Assembly: GCF_003386235.1 (NCBI RefSeq)
Contig: NZ_QRDZ01000040.1
Span: 28,505 to 92,504 of the forward strand
From: Cohnella phaseoli
GTDB lineage: Bacteria; Bacillota; Bacilli; Paenibacillales; Paenibacillaceae
DNA: 64,000 nucleotides
Reading direction: 5' to 3'
The notes under the pieces were generated by a model, which searched no databases, was not told where the DNA came from, and saw nothing but the letters and a program-made list of their open reading frames with translations. Shown in pieces: positions 43,434 through 53,091 of this stretch. Numbering within the stretch: position 1 is the stretch's first letter; the number at the start of each line of letters is the position of its first letter. The position numbers and the translations under genes were made by a program.

Positions 43434-46148
43434 ATGGCATTCCGCCCAGAACGCTTGAGAGTTGAATATTTGGAAAATCCGCTAGGCATGGACGAGTTGC
43501 GCCCCCGGCTCGGCTGGACCCTGGAAGCTTCGGGCAGAGGGACCCGTCAAACGGCCTATCGCATTCTTGTCGCGACCGAGTTGTCGCTTCTCGACGCCGA
43601 GGAAGGCCATGCCTGGGATACAGGCAAAGTCGCGTCAGAGCAGTCGGAGCACGTGGAGTATGCGGGCGCGGAGCTGCAATCGAGGCAGCGGTATTATTGG
43701 AAAGTGAAAATATGGAATCAAAACGACGAATCTTCCGACTGGTCGTACGGGGGCTGGTCGATGGGGCTGCTGAGCCGGGACGAGTGGAAGGGCAAGTGGA
43801 TCGGCCTGAAATCCGACATCGTGCCGAACAAAGAGATTCAGAAGCCCTCGGTCTATTTGCGCAAGACTTTCAACGTCTCCAAACCGGTCAAACGCGCGAC
43901 GATGCATGCTACGGCGCTCGGCTTGTACGTGTGCCATATTAATGGAAGAAAAGTCGGCGAGTATGTCTTCTCTCCGGAATTTACCGATTACAATACCCGG
44001 GTCTATTATCAGACTTTCGACGTGACCGGAATACTCCGGCAAGGCGGCAACGGCATAGGGCTGACGCTGGGCCAAGGCTGGTATGCCGGTTACGTCGGGC
44101 TGTACGATTTTCAGAAATACGGTACCGATCCTTTTGCCCTGATGCAGCTGAATGTCGAGTACGAAGACGGGAGCTCGTCGTACGTGGCGACGGACGAAAG
44201 CTGGAAGGCTTCCTTTGGTCCGATCGTTTCCTCCGACCTGATCATGGGCGAAGTGTACGACGCAAGACTCGAGTTGCCGGGTTGGAACGAATTCGGATAC
44301 GAGGCGACCGGCTGGCTGGACCCGAGCGTCAATTTCGACTACAAAGGCTATTTGAACGCGCAGTGCGGTCCTGACATCAAAGTGACGATGAACGTTAAGC
44401 CGCAAAAAATAACGCGGGTCGCGCCTCGCAAATATATCGTCGACATGGGCCAAAACATGGTTGGCCGAGTGATCGCGAAGCTTCCGGCGAACGCTGAATG
44501 GGGCGACCGGATGACGATACGCCACGGCGAAGTGCTCACTCGCGAAGGCGAGCTGTATACGGACAATCTTCGCAACACGAAACAGCTCGATGTCTATATC
44601 GCAAACGGCTCGGGAGATGAGACGTACGCGCCGACCTTCACCTTTCACGGCTTCCGGTTCGTCGAGTTCGACGGGTATCCCGGGGAGTTGACGGAAGAAT
44701 GTCTGGTCGGCGAGGTGATACACTCCGCGATGGACGTCACGGGCCAGATCGAGACTTCGGACGAGATGGTGAATCGCCTGTTCAGCAACATTTTTTGGAC
44801 GCAGCGCGGTAATTTCCTCAGCGTACCTACGGATTGCCCGCAGCGCGACGAGAGAGCGGGCTGGATGGGAGATGCGCAAATCTATTCTTTTACGGCCAGT
44901 TTTAATATGGAGGTCGCCTCGTTTTTCAAAAAGTGGATGATCGACGTCGAGGATGCGCAGAAACCGACGGGGGCGTTTACAGACGTCTCGCCGCATTTGC
45001 CGTATTCGACGATCTCGGCCTATCCGCTCGTCGGTTCTTCGGGATGGGCGGACGCCGGGGTCGTGATTCCGTGGAACATGTATTGGATCTACGGAGACAA
45101 GCGCATACTCGAGCGGCATTACGAGGCCATGAGCCGTTGGATTCGCTATAACCGGATGTTGTACCCGCGTCATATCCGGTGGAACAAACCGCAATACGGG
45201 GACTGGCTGTCCATTCCCGCGGCCGATCAGACCGACGAGCAGCACGGCACCACTCGTTACAGCGCGTTCTCGACGACGCCGTTTGAAGTGTTCGGAACCG
45301 CTTATTATGCTTATGTCGCCGGCATGATGCGGGATATCGCGGGCGTTCTCGGCAAGTTGGAGGACGAGCGTCAATACGCCGAGCTGCACGAAGAGATCAG
45401 AGCGACGTTTAACCGGGAGTTCGTCGGCGAAGATGCGCGCATCAGCGGGAATACGCAGACGGCTTACGCCATGGCGCTGTTTATGGATCTGCTTCCGGAG
45501 GACAAGCGCGAGCAAGCGGCCCGGCATCTGGTCAGCCGCATCGAGATCGAGGATTGGCACATTACGACCGGCATCCATGGCATCCGCTTCTTGCTCCCTG
45601 TGCTGTCCGAGTACGGTTATGACGACGTTGCTTATCGTCTGCTGCAACAGGATACTTATCCGTCCTGGATGTACACGATCCATGAAGGCGCCACGACGAT
45701 CTGGGAGCGTTGGGACGGATGGACGGAGGAGAAGGGATTCCAGAATACGTTAATGAATTCCTTTAACCACTACGCGTTAGGCTCGGTCGGGGAATGGATG
45801 TATCGCTATATGGGAGGCATCCATCCAGCGGAGCCGGGATACAAGAAAATCGTCATCCAGCCGAGAATCAACGAGCGTCTTCGCAAGGCCGACGTTCACT
45901 ATCGCTGCATCAAAGGGTTGATCGAGTCCGCCTGGGAAGTGACCGATCGGGGCGAATTGGAAATGTGCGTGACAATCCCGCCCAACGCTTCCGGAGAGGT
46001 CGTCATTCCGTTGAAATTCGGAGCGACGGTTACGGAAAGCGGCGTGCCCGCCGAACAGGCGGATGGCGTTGCTCTCCTGAGACGGGACGAAGAAAACGCG
46101 GCCTATCTATGCCAGCCGGGCACTTACCGCTTTACAGTCTCGACCTGA
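43434..46148 (+). CDS. alpha-L-rhamnosidase, glycoside hydrolase family 78
   Basis: A 904-residue GH78 enzyme that removes terminal alpha-L-rhamnose from glycosides and oligosaccharides. N-terminal beta-sandwich domains (about 1-340) precede the (alpha/alpha)6 barrel (about 425-780), which holds TDCPQRDERAGWMGD (acidic residues Asp472, Glu473, Asp480) and IHEGATTIWERWDGW (Glu751, Glu758), both typical of the family's catalytic site; a C-terminal beta-sandwich closes it. There is no signal peptide, so it works inside the cell on material brought in by the ABC importer encoded just before. Full family length. Confidence 0.95.
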   Translation: MAFRPERLRVEYLENPLGMDELRPRLGWTLEASGRGTRQTAYRILVATELSLLDAEEGHAWDTGKVASEQSEHVEYAGAELQSRQRYYWKVKIWNQNDESSDWSYGGWSMGLLSRDEWKGKWIGLKSDIVPNKEIQKPSVYLRKTFNVSKPVKRATMHATALGLYVCHINGRKVGEYVFSPEFTDYNTRVYYQTFDVTGILRQGGNGIGLTLGQGWYAGYVGLYDFQKYGTDPFALMQLNVEYEDGSSSYVATDESWKASFGPIVSSDLIMGEVYDARLELPGWNEFGYEATGWLDPSVNFDYKGYLNAQCGPDIKVTMNVKPQKITRVAPRKYIVDMGQNMVGRVIAKLPANAEWGDRMTIRHGEVLTREGELYTDNLRNTKQLDVYIANGSGDETYAPTFTFHGFRFVEFDGYPGELTEECLVGEVIHSAMDVTGQIETSDEMVNRLFSNIFWTQRGNFLSVPTDCPQRDERAGWMGDAQIYSFTASFNMEVASFFKKWMIDVEDAQKPTGAFTDVSPHLPYSTISAYPLVGSSGWADAGVVIPWNMYWIYGDKRILERHYEAMSRWIRYNRMLYPRHIRWNKPQYGDWLSIPAADQTDEQHGTTRYSAFSTTPFEVFGTAYYAYVAGMMRDIAGVLGKLEDERQYAELHEEIRATFNREFVGEDARISGNTQTAYAMALFMDLLPEDKREQAARHLVSRIEIEDWHITTGIHGIRFLLPVLSEYGYDDVAYRLLQQDTYPSWMYTIHEGATTIWERWDGWTEEKGFQNTLMNSFNHYALGSVGEWMYRYMGGIHPAEPGYKKIVIQPRINERLRKADVHYRCIKGLIESAWEVTDRGELEMCVTIPPNASGEVVIPLKFGATVTESGVPAEQADGVALLRRDEENAAYLCQPGTYRFTVST

Positions 46149-46219
46149 CGGGAGACTCGAAGCTTGAAATTTTGGTATGGCCAATAGGATCAGAATTGGA
46201 ATACGGGGGACTTGGGACT

Positions 46220-47101
46220 ATGAAACTGGTAACTTTCGTTAGAAACGGAAGACAGCAGCTTGGCGTGAAGGTGGATGCGGGCGTTGTCGATGTGGCAAGA
46301 GTCGGATTGACAAGCGATATTATGGAAGTGATAGAGGGCGGCGCAGCCAAAATGGCGGAGCTGGAGCGGGCGATCGGGGAGTTGGAGCTGTCGGCTTCCT
46401 CCGAATTTGTACTGGACGAATCGTCCTTGGAGTGGGGACCCTGCGTCACACGCCCGAACAAAATCATTTGCGTCGGTCTGAATTACCGCAAGCATGCCGA
46501 AGAGACGAACGCGGCGATTCCGGAGTATCCGATTTTGTTCAACAAGTTCAACAACACGCTGACCGGGCATTTGCGTCCGATCGCCGTGCCCGAGGTCACT
46601 CGGAAGCTGGACTACGAAGCCGAACTGGCCGTCGTAATCGGCAAGAAAGCGAAAAACGTAGCTAAAGAAAAGGCGCTTGATTACGTATTCGGCTATGCTT
46701 GCGTGAACGATTTGTCCGCGCGCGATCTGCAGCTTCGCACGCAGCAGTGGCTGCTCGGCAAAACATGCGACGACTTCAGTCCGCTAGGTCCGTATTTGGT
46801 CACGGCGGACGAGGTCGGTAACCCGAACGATTTGGCGATCCGCGCGATCGTGAACGGAGAGGTGCGCCAAAGCTCCAATACGTCGGACATGATCTTCCCT
46901 GTCGACGAGATCGTCAGCTACATTTCCCGGCATATGACGCTGGTTCCCGGGGATGTGATTTTGACGGGCACGCCGGAGGGCGTTGTGCTCGGACTGCCAC
47001 CGGAGCGGCAAGTGTACTTGCAGCCGGGCGACGAAGCGACGATCGAGATCGACAAGCTGGGCTCGCTGACAAACCGTTTTGTCGCCGAACGTCCGCACTA
47101 A
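46220..47101 (+). CDS. fumarylacetoacetate hydrolase family protein
   Basis: A 293-residue FAH-family enzyme. The core starts at IICVGLNYRKHAEE, with metal-site acidic residues in LDYEAELAVVIG, VNDLSARDLQ, and the late GDVILTGTPEGV. Members cleave C-C bonds of diketo acids or hydrate dienoates. In non-phosphorylating L-rhamnose breakdown an enzyme of this family hydrolyses 2,4-diketo-3-deoxy-L-rhamnonate to pyruvate and lactate, a close fit to an operon with a rhamnosidase and three dehydrogenases. The ATG is chosen after GGGGGA; a long in-frame reading upstream overlaps the rhamnosidase gene and is rejected. Confidence 0.92.
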   Translation: MKLVTFVRNGRQQLGVKVDAGVVDVARVGLTSDIMEVIEGGAAKMAELERAIGELELSASSEFVLDESSLEWGPCVTRPNKIICVGLNYRKHAEETNAAIPEYPILFNKFNNTLTGHLRPIAVPEVTRKLDYEAELAVVIGKKAKNVAKEKALDYVFGYACVNDLSARDLQLRTQQWLLGKTCDDFSPLGPYLVTADEVGNPNDLAIRAIVNGEVRQSSNTSDMIFPVDEIVSYISRHMTLVPGDVILTGTPEGVVLGLPPERQVYLQPGDEATIEIDKLGSLTNRFVAERPH

Positions 47102-47118
47102 TCCGAATACCAATAAAA

Positions 47119-47160
47119 GCGACCCGCCGACGAGCGAAAAACTCGTGGACGGGTTGTTTC
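47119..47160. terminator. terminator between FAH gene and ABC exporter genes
   Basis: CGACCCG/CGGGTTG and an inner ACGAG/CTCGT stem with a CGAAAAA loop, followed by TTTC. Ends the rhamnoside operon; the shape also suits the convergent exporter operon. Confidence 0.7.
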
Positions 47161-47172
47161 TATAAGGAAGGT

Positions 47173-48948
47173 TTAAGCCTCCATCTTCTGAGCGCTGTAC
47201 AGCTTGTGGTAACGTCCCCGCAAGGCAAGCAGTTCGTCGTGCGAACCGGACTCGGCGACGCCTTTGTCGGAGATGTACATAATGCGGTCGCAGTTTTTGA
47301 CGGTAGAGAGACGGTGCGCGATAATGAACGACGTTCGGCCCTTGAGCAGTTCGTTCAGCCCTTGCTGCAGCAAACGTTCCGTTCGGGCGTCGATGGATGA
47401 AGTCGCCTCGTCCAAAATCAGAATGCGCGGATTGGCCAGCAGCGTTCTGGCGAACGAGATCAACTGGCGCTGCCCCTGGGACAGCTTCGAGCCGCGCTCG
47501 TTGACCTCCGTCATGTAGCCTCTCTCGAACTCGCGAATAAAATCGTCGGCGCGCACCGTTTTGGCGGCTGCGATCACTTCCTCCTCGGTAGCGTCGAGCT
47601 TGCCGTAACGGATATTGTCCATAATCGTACCGGAGAAAATAAAGCTGTCCTGCAGCATGATGCCCATCTGGCTGCGCAGCGATTGCAGCGTCGCCTCCGC
47701 GATATCTTGACCGTCGACGAGAATCCGGCCTCCCGTTACATTATAGAAGCGGGAGATCAGGTTGACGACCGTCGTCTTGCCCGCGCCCGTCGGGCCGACG
47801 AGGGCGACGCTCTCGCCGGGCTTAATATCGAAGCTCAGATGCTCCAAAATATTATGTCCCGGTTCATAGGCGAAGGTCACGTCGTCAAATGTAACTCGAC
47901 CTTGCAGCGTCGGCAGCTCGAGCGCATCGGGAACGTCGGTTACGGTTACCGGCTCGTCAAGCGTCTCGAAAATACGTTCCAAATAGGCGATGGCGTTGAT
48001 AAAGCTGTTATACAGGTTGGAAAGGTTGAGAATCGGCTGCCAGAAGCGCGCCGCATAGCCGCTCATGGCGAGAATGACGCCGAAGGTAATCTCGGCCGGC
48101 CCCATCCACAGCAGTCCCACGAAGAAAAGCGCCGTCGTAACGATCGTCGTCAGGTTGTCCACCGTGAACGGAACGAGAAAGTTCAAATACATCGCCTTCA
48201 TCCACGTTTGGCGGGCATTGGCGGCCAGTCGGGTGAACAGCCCTTCGTTGCGTTCTTCGCGGGTGAAGATTTGCGTGACGCGAATGCCGCTGATACTCTC
48301 CTGCATATAAGCGTTCAGGTTGGAGCTTTTGTTGGATACCGCCTGCCAGGCCCGGCGCTGTTTGGTCTTGATCAGCAGCATAATGCCGAGGAAGATCGGC
48401 AGCCCGCCGAGAATGATCAGCGACAGCCGCGCGTCCACCGCGAACATGAAGGCGGCGATGAACAACAGGTTCATAATTTCGAGTATAAAGTTGATAATCC
48501 CGTTGGACAGCACATCCGACACGGCATTGACGTAGTTGACGACGCGGATGAGAATTTTGCCCTGCGGCCGGTCGTCGTAATACTGGAAAGGAAGCTTCTG
48601 CAAGTGCTTAAACAGATCGTGGCGAATCTCGAAAATAATGTCTTGGCCGACGCGCGTCATAATGCGCGAACGAATGGTGGCCAGGATGACGCTGAAGACG
48701 ATGGTGGCGAAAATAAGCGCCGACCAGCCAACCAGGCCCGTCTTGTCCTTAGCGGGAATCGTGACGTCGACGACGTGCTGCATAATAAGCGGCGCGGAGA
48801 GCCCGATGCCGGCCGATAGCGCACTCAGGACGAAAGCGATGATCATCGGCTTCTTCTGCCGTTTGATATAGACGAGCGCACGTCGGAAATGCCGTATATT
48901 AAACGGCGATTCCAGCTCTTCGTCGATGTCGAATTTATTTCTGGCCAT
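47173..48948 (-). CDS. heterodimeric ABC exporter subunit, consensus Walker B half
   Basis: A 591-residue half-transporter: six membrane helices (about 30-330) and a nucleotide-binding domain with Walker A GPTGAGKTTV, Walker B ILILDEATSSID (catalytic Glu present) and the switch His in IIAHRLST. Its signature, however, reads LSQGQ instead of LSGGQ. This is the exact complement of the defects in the partner encoded upstream, as in heterodimeric exporters with one active and one degenerate ATP site (BmrCD/YheIH type). The start overlaps the partner gene by 14 nt. Likely exports drugs or lipids; substrate not predictable. Confidence 0.92.
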   Translation of the reverse strand: MARNKFDIDEELESPFNIRHFRRALVYIKRQKKPMIIAFVLSALSAGIGLSAPLIMQHVVDVTIPAKDKTGLVGWSALIFATIVFSVILATIRSRIMTRVGQDIIFEIRHDLFKHLQKLPFQYYDDRPQGKILIRVVNYVNAVSDVLSNGIINFILEIMNLLFIAAFMFAVDARLSLIILGGLPIFLGIMLLIKTKQRRAWQAVSNKSSNLNAYMQESISGIRVTQIFTREERNEGLFTRLAANARQTWMKAMYLNFLVPFTVDNLTTIVTTALFFVGLLWMGPAEITFGVILAMSGYAARFWQPILNLSNLYNSFINAIAYLERIFETLDEPVTVTDVPDALELPTLQGRVTFDDVTFAYEPGHNILEHLSFDIKPGESVALVGPTGAGKTTVVNLISRFYNVTGGRILVDGQDIAEATLQSLRSQMGIMLQDSFIFSGTIMDNIRYGKLDATEEEVIAAAKTVRADDFIREFERGYMTEVNERGSKLSQGQRQLISFARTLLANPRILILDEATSSIDARTERLLQQGLNELLKGRTSFIIAHRLSTVKNCDRIMYISDKGVAESGSHDELLALRGRYHKLYSAQKMEA

Positions 48949-50710
48949 TCGCTGTCGCCTGCCTTCCGATGCCTTCGTTCTGCAGCATGAATACCTCGTA
49001 ATAATAGCCCCGCTTGGTCAGCAGCTCGGCATGGGTGCCTTCTTCGATCACGCGGCCGTTATCCAGAATGAGAATACGGTCGGCCTGCGCCGTGGTGGAT
49101 ACCCGCTGCGCGATGATGATTTTCGTACAGGAATAATCCAGTTCTCGCAAGCTTTGCTGAATGTGTTCCTCCGTCTCCAAATCCACCGCCGAAGTCGTAT
49201 CGTCAAGAATCAGAATCGGCGGCTGCACGGCCATCGCCCGCGCCAGGGCGATACGCTGCTTCTGTCCGCCCGATAGGCCGACGCCGCGTTCCCCGACGAT
49301 CGTATTGTAGCCTTCCGGCATTTTGCGAATGAAGTTGTGAGCGGCCGCCAATTCGGCAAACTTCACGACTTCATCCTCCGGCATCTCCGGATTGCCGAAG
49401 GCGATATTGCCGTCGATCGTGTCGGAGAACAGCAGGACGTCCTGAGTCGCTACTCCGATATTGCCGCGCAGCTCATCCAGCTCCAGCTCGCGTACATCGG
49501 TACCGTCGACAAGCACGCGCCCTTTCGCAACGTCGTAGAAGCGGGGGATCAGATTGATCAACGTCGTTTTGCCCGAACCGGTGGCGCCCATAATGGCGAT
49601 CGTCTCGCCGGGCTCGACAGAGAAGCTGATATTTTCCAAAACCATCGCATTGTCGTACTTGAAGCTCACCTGATCGAATTGAATTCGCCCCGTGTAACGC
49701 CGCTTCGCGTCTCCTTTATGCTCGTTGACGATTTTCGGATGCGCATAGTACACCTCGACGATTTTGCTCAAGCTTGCGAAGAAGCGCTGAATATCGTTAA
49801 TGATGATACCGATGTTGCGCATTGGGTTGGACAAGCCCCAGATCAGCGCGGAGAAGGCGGAGAACTCCCCGAAGGTGATGCGCCCGTCCATGACGAACAA
49901 TCCGCCGGCGATCATCAGAATCACGGTGAAGCCTTGGGCCAACGTCTCCAGATACGGAAAGTAATCGAGCCACACCATGGCCGCGGCTTTGTTCGCTTTG
50001 GCGAAGTTGATGTTTTTCTCGTTGAATTTCTCGACCTCGTACTCTTCTCTGGCGAACGCTTTAACGACGCGATTGCCTGCAATGTTCTCCTGAGTCATCG
50101 TATTCAGCTGCGACAAACGCTCCCTGAGATCGGTGTACATGGGGCGAACGCGTCTGGCGAACAGAAAGGTCACGATAAAAATCGGAGGGGACAGCAGCAG
50201 CATCCACCAGGTCAGCGCCGCGTCGATGTAAAAGAAATAGGCGACTGCGGCCACAAACACCGTTAACGACTCGATGATCGTCTTGAAAATCCAGGACATC
50301 GTATGCCGGACCATATCCAGGTCGCCCGTCATTTTGGTCATGAGGTCGCCTGTGCGATTGTGGTCGTAATAGTGCATGTCCTGGCCTTGAATTTTGTTGT
50401 ACAGAAAAATGCGGATGCGGTAGAGCATGTTCTGCGAAGCGCGCTCGTACATCAGAGTCGTGAAGTAAGCCAGTCCCGTACGGAGAAGGGAAAAGCCGAT
50501 CATGCCCAGGCACAGCCCGATGAGCAGCGCCCGCTCGTCGGTCAGCTTCTGAGCCGCGTCTGCGCCCGTAATGAACGTATCGACGATGAGCTGGCCGATG
50601 TACGGGTTCACGATCGTGAGCGAGGAGCCGACGACCGAGAACAATAAAGCGAGTACGTACCGTACCCGATCTCCTTTCAAATTTTGCCATAGCCACTTTA
50701 GCTGAAACAT
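48935..50710 (-). CDS. heterodimeric ABC exporter subunit, degenerate Walker B half
   Basis: A 591-residue half-transporter with six membrane helices and a nucleotide-binding domain. Walker A GATGSGKTTL and signature LSGGQKQR are normal, but the catalytic Glu after Walker B is Asp (ILILDDTTSAVD) and the switch His is Gln (IIIAQRVST). So the site formed by its own Walker motifs and the partner's LSQGQ should be nearly inactive, while its LSGGQ completes the partner's active site. First gene of the two-gene operon; the ribosome site is weak (GGTGAT close to ATG). No leader-peptide gene was recognised upstream. Confidence 0.92.
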   Translation of the reverse strand: MFQLKWLWQNLKGDRVRYVLALLFSVVGSSLTIVNPYIGQLIVDTFITGADAAQKLTDERALLIGLCLGMIGFSLLRTGLAYFTTLMYERASQNMLYRIRIFLYNKIQGQDMHYYDHNRTGDLMTKMTGDLDMVRHTMSWIFKTIIESLTVFVAAVAYFFYIDAALTWWMLLLSPPIFIVTFLFARRVRPMYTDLRERLSQLNTMTQENIAGNRVVKAFAREEYEVEKFNEKNINFAKANKAAAMVWLDYFPYLETLAQGFTVILMIAGGLFVMDGRITFGEFSAFSALIWGLSNPMRNIGIIINDIQRFFASLSKIVEVYYAHPKIVNEHKGDAKRRYTGRIQFDQVSFKYDNAMVLENISFSVEPGETIAIMGATGSGKTTLINLIPRFYDVAKGRVLVDGTDVRELELDELRGNIGVATQDVLLFSDTIDGNIAFGNPEMPEDEVVKFAELAAAHNFIRKMPEGYNTIVGERGVGLSGGQKQRIALARAMAVQPPILILDDTTSAVDLETEEHIQQSLRELDYSCTKIIIAQRVSTTAQADRILILDNGRVIEEGTHAELLTKRGYYYEVFMLQNEGIGRQATANGQK

Positions 50711-50979
50711 TCCATCACCGGCTTTTATTTGTTGTAGGTGTCGGAGCGCCGAGGACGGGCTCCCGATTTGCGCAAACTATGGAGATTATATCACGCTTGG
50801 CAATAAAGCTATCGGAGACAAATCGGGTGAAAAGCGGATAAGAGCGCCAAATTGAACGAAGACGCGACTCGGGGACGATGCATTCTTAGTTTTTCGCGAA
50901 TCGCTTCGTATTTGCTTCCGTTTACGCCGACCCGTCGCATTATGAATCGCAACGGCGAAGGCGGTGCTCTCCGATTTCC

Positions 50980-51011
50980 GTCATTCTTCTGTCATTGGCG
51001 AGCGTTATGCT
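50980..51011 (+). promoter_or_regulatory. promoter of the SLH lipoprotein gene, shared ATTGGCG type
   Basis: Two TCATT units 11 bp apart (50981 and 50992), the second extended to TCATTGGCG, then 5 bp and the -10 box TATGCT (51006-51011). From 50980 to 51014, 27 of 35 bases match the region before the large SLH gene at 56209. Transcription should start near 51018, which rules out a translation start before that point. Confidence 0.7.
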
Positions 51012-51054
51012 TGAAGTTACGCATTCAGTCAAAAGCAGAGGGAGAAGAGAACAA

Positions 51055-53079
51055 TTGAACTTAAGTAAAAGGTTCGTTTTCGGAAGGATGCTAAGTTTGT
51101 CGATCGTTCTGTTATTCATTGCGGCTGCGGTCAGCGGGTGTATCAATACGAAGGGGGAACTCCAATTCGAAATTGACGGCCATACGCTTCAAGCCGATGA
51201 ACGGCTTTATTTGCGTTTGCAAGACGGCTCGACACCGCTTACTTCGGACAATCAGGCCGGACAAGCTTCATTTTCCATTATGAATCCCGACTATAAAAGG
51301 ATGATCGGAGGGTTTGTTCACGACTCGGCGACAGGGATCAGTTGGGTTCCCCGGTTTGAATACGAGGATGTGTACAACAGCTCGAAGGTCTACCTCTCGG
51401 AGATCGCCGAGAGCAAGCCCCGGGCCAAGCCGATCGCGGCCATTCAGGCGGGCCGACCGGTCGCGGATCCGAATAGAACGGGATTTGTGAGCGTAACTTA
51501 TGCGGTTTACGGGAATAACAGGGAACCGGTGGACGACCGAACCGAAATTTACATCGAAGCCTCGGAGCAAGTGACGTTTTACGACAACGAGCCCCGGCAT
51601 AATAGCCAAACGCAAAGCCGGGCGATGTCCAGCTTCACGGATAAGGGTCTCGTCACGTTCACGATGATGTCGAGCTTGATCGATAGCAACGATCCGGATC
51701 TTTCCGCGATTCCGATCGCCCTGTACTCGGGACCGACGCCGGTTCCGATCGTAACGGGCGGTCATGCGGAATTAAGCGCATTATCGTTGTCGACAGGGGC
51801 TCTCTTCCCGGAATTTGACCCGTCGATCACGTCCTACGTAGCCGATGTAGCCTATGGAGTGTCCAGCTTATCGGTCACGGCGAGCGTATATGACGTTCAT
51901 GCCTTGTTGACGGTGAACGGAACCGAAGTCTCCAGCGGACAAGCCAGCGAAGCAATTGGTCTGAACGTGGGGAGCAACCCGATTCGAATCGACGTGACGC
52001 CGTTAACCGGCGAAGTTCAAACCTACACGGTGACGGTTAGGCGCGGCGCTGCCGCATCTTCTTCCAACGGCGGAGGCTCAGGCGCGGCATCGCATGACGA
52101 TGGACCTTTGAGTTCCACGAACGGCCGCTTGACGCTTCCCGTCGGGAGAGCGGGACTGCTGAGTCTCGGCGAGGCGGTTCGCGTATCGGTTCCGGCCGGC
52201 GCAGCGGAGCGGGAGCTGATTCTCGTCATCGAAGAAGTGCTGGACACCGGCAAGCTTCTATTCGATAAGGAACGTTTGCTCAGTTCGATCTTCGAAATCA
52301 CGAAAAACGTTCCCGAGAACTTCAAGAGGCCGGTCACATTGAAGCTGGCTTACGATTCGGCCCGCTTGGCGGAAGGTCAGAAGCCCGTCGTATTCTATTA
52401 CGACGAAGCGTCGGCGCAGTGGGTGGAAATCGGCGGCGCGGCGGCCGACGGCCTGCTCTCGGTCCAGGTGGACCATTTTACGAAATTCGCGGTGTTTGCC
52501 GTAGGTTCGGAGCAGAAGCCTGCGGAGCCTAAGTTTAGCGATATAGGCGGACACTGGGCGGAGGACGCCATCCTGGAGGCGACCGGGAAAGGTCTCGTAT
52601 CGGGGTATGCGAACGGATCGTTCCGGCCGAACGCCCCCGTGAGCCGGGCGGAATTCGCGGTCATGCTGATGAACGCGCTCGGAATGCCGGCGGACGAAGC
52701 TGCGGAATCCGGATTTACGGATGTTGCCGGGATTGGAGAATGGGCAAGGAAGGGGGTTGCTCAGGCGTCGCAAGCCGGGATCGTATCCGGTTACGCGGAC
52801 GGCTCGTTCCGCCCGAACGCGAACGTTTCGCGCGCCGAGATCGCCGTTATGCTGGCCCGAGCGTCGCGGCTATCGCTGCCTGAGGGATCGCCGACGTCTT
52901 TCGCGGATGATCGCGACATTCCGGCGTGGGCGAAAGCCGCGGCGGAGGAGTTGAACCGGCTGGAGCTCATGAAGGGCAGAGGCGGAAGCTTCTTCCGTCC
53001 GAAAGAATCGGCCACGCGAGCGGAGGCGGCGACGGTCATGCTGCGTTTTGCTTCCTATCGTATCTTTGCAAACCCCTGA
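51055..53079 (+). CDS. SLH-domain lipoprotein with cadherin-like domain
   Basis: A 674-residue exported surface protein. The signal peptide ends in VSGC, so Cys29 is likely lipidated. An unassigned domain (30-230) with repeated references to strand-rich sequence precedes a cadherin-like beta-sandwich (about 235-335; LSALSLSTGALFPEFDPSIT, VNGTEV, YTVTVRRG), a Ser/Gly linker, a ZU5-like segment (LTLPVGRAGLLSLGEAVRVS) and three SLH repeats (about 494-670; FSDIGGHWAEDAI, SGYANGSFRPNAPVSRAEF). SLH repeats bind pyruvylated wall polymer; having both lipid and SLH anchors is unusual. The TTG start has GGGAGAAGAG just upstream and is the first after the predicted RNA start. Confidence 0.86.
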   Translation: MNLSKRFVFGRMLSLSIVLLFIAAAVSGCINTKGELQFEIDGHTLQADERLYLRLQDGSTPLTSDNQAGQASFSIMNPDYKRMIGGFVHDSATGISWVPRFEYEDVYNSSKVYLSEIAESKPRAKPIAAIQAGRPVADPNRTGFVSVTYAVYGNNREPVDDRTEIYIEASEQVTFYDNEPRHNSQTQSRAMSSFTDKGLVTFTMMSSLIDSNDPDLSAIPIALYSGPTPVPIVTGGHAELSALSLSTGALFPEFDPSITSYVADVAYGVSSLSVTASVYDVHALLTVNGTEVSSGQASEAIGLNVGSNPIRIDVTPLTGEVQTYTVTVRRGAAASSSNGGGSGAASHDDGPLSSTNGRLTLPVGRAGLLSLGEAVRVSVPAGAAERELILVIEEVLDTGKLLFDKERLLSSIFEITKNVPENFKRPVTLKLAYDSARLAEGQKPVVFYYDEASAQWVEIGGAAADGLLSVQVDHFTKFAVFAVGSEQKPAEPKFSDIGGHWAEDAILEATGKGLVSGYANGSFRPNAPVSRAEFAVMLMNALGMPADEAAESGFTDVAGIGEWARKGVAQASQAGIVSGYADGSFRPNANVSRAEIAVMLARASRLSLPEGSPTSFADDRDIPAWAKAAAEELNRLELMKGRGGSFFRPKESATRAEAATVMLRFASYRIFANP

Positions 53080-53091
53080 TATAATGGGAAG

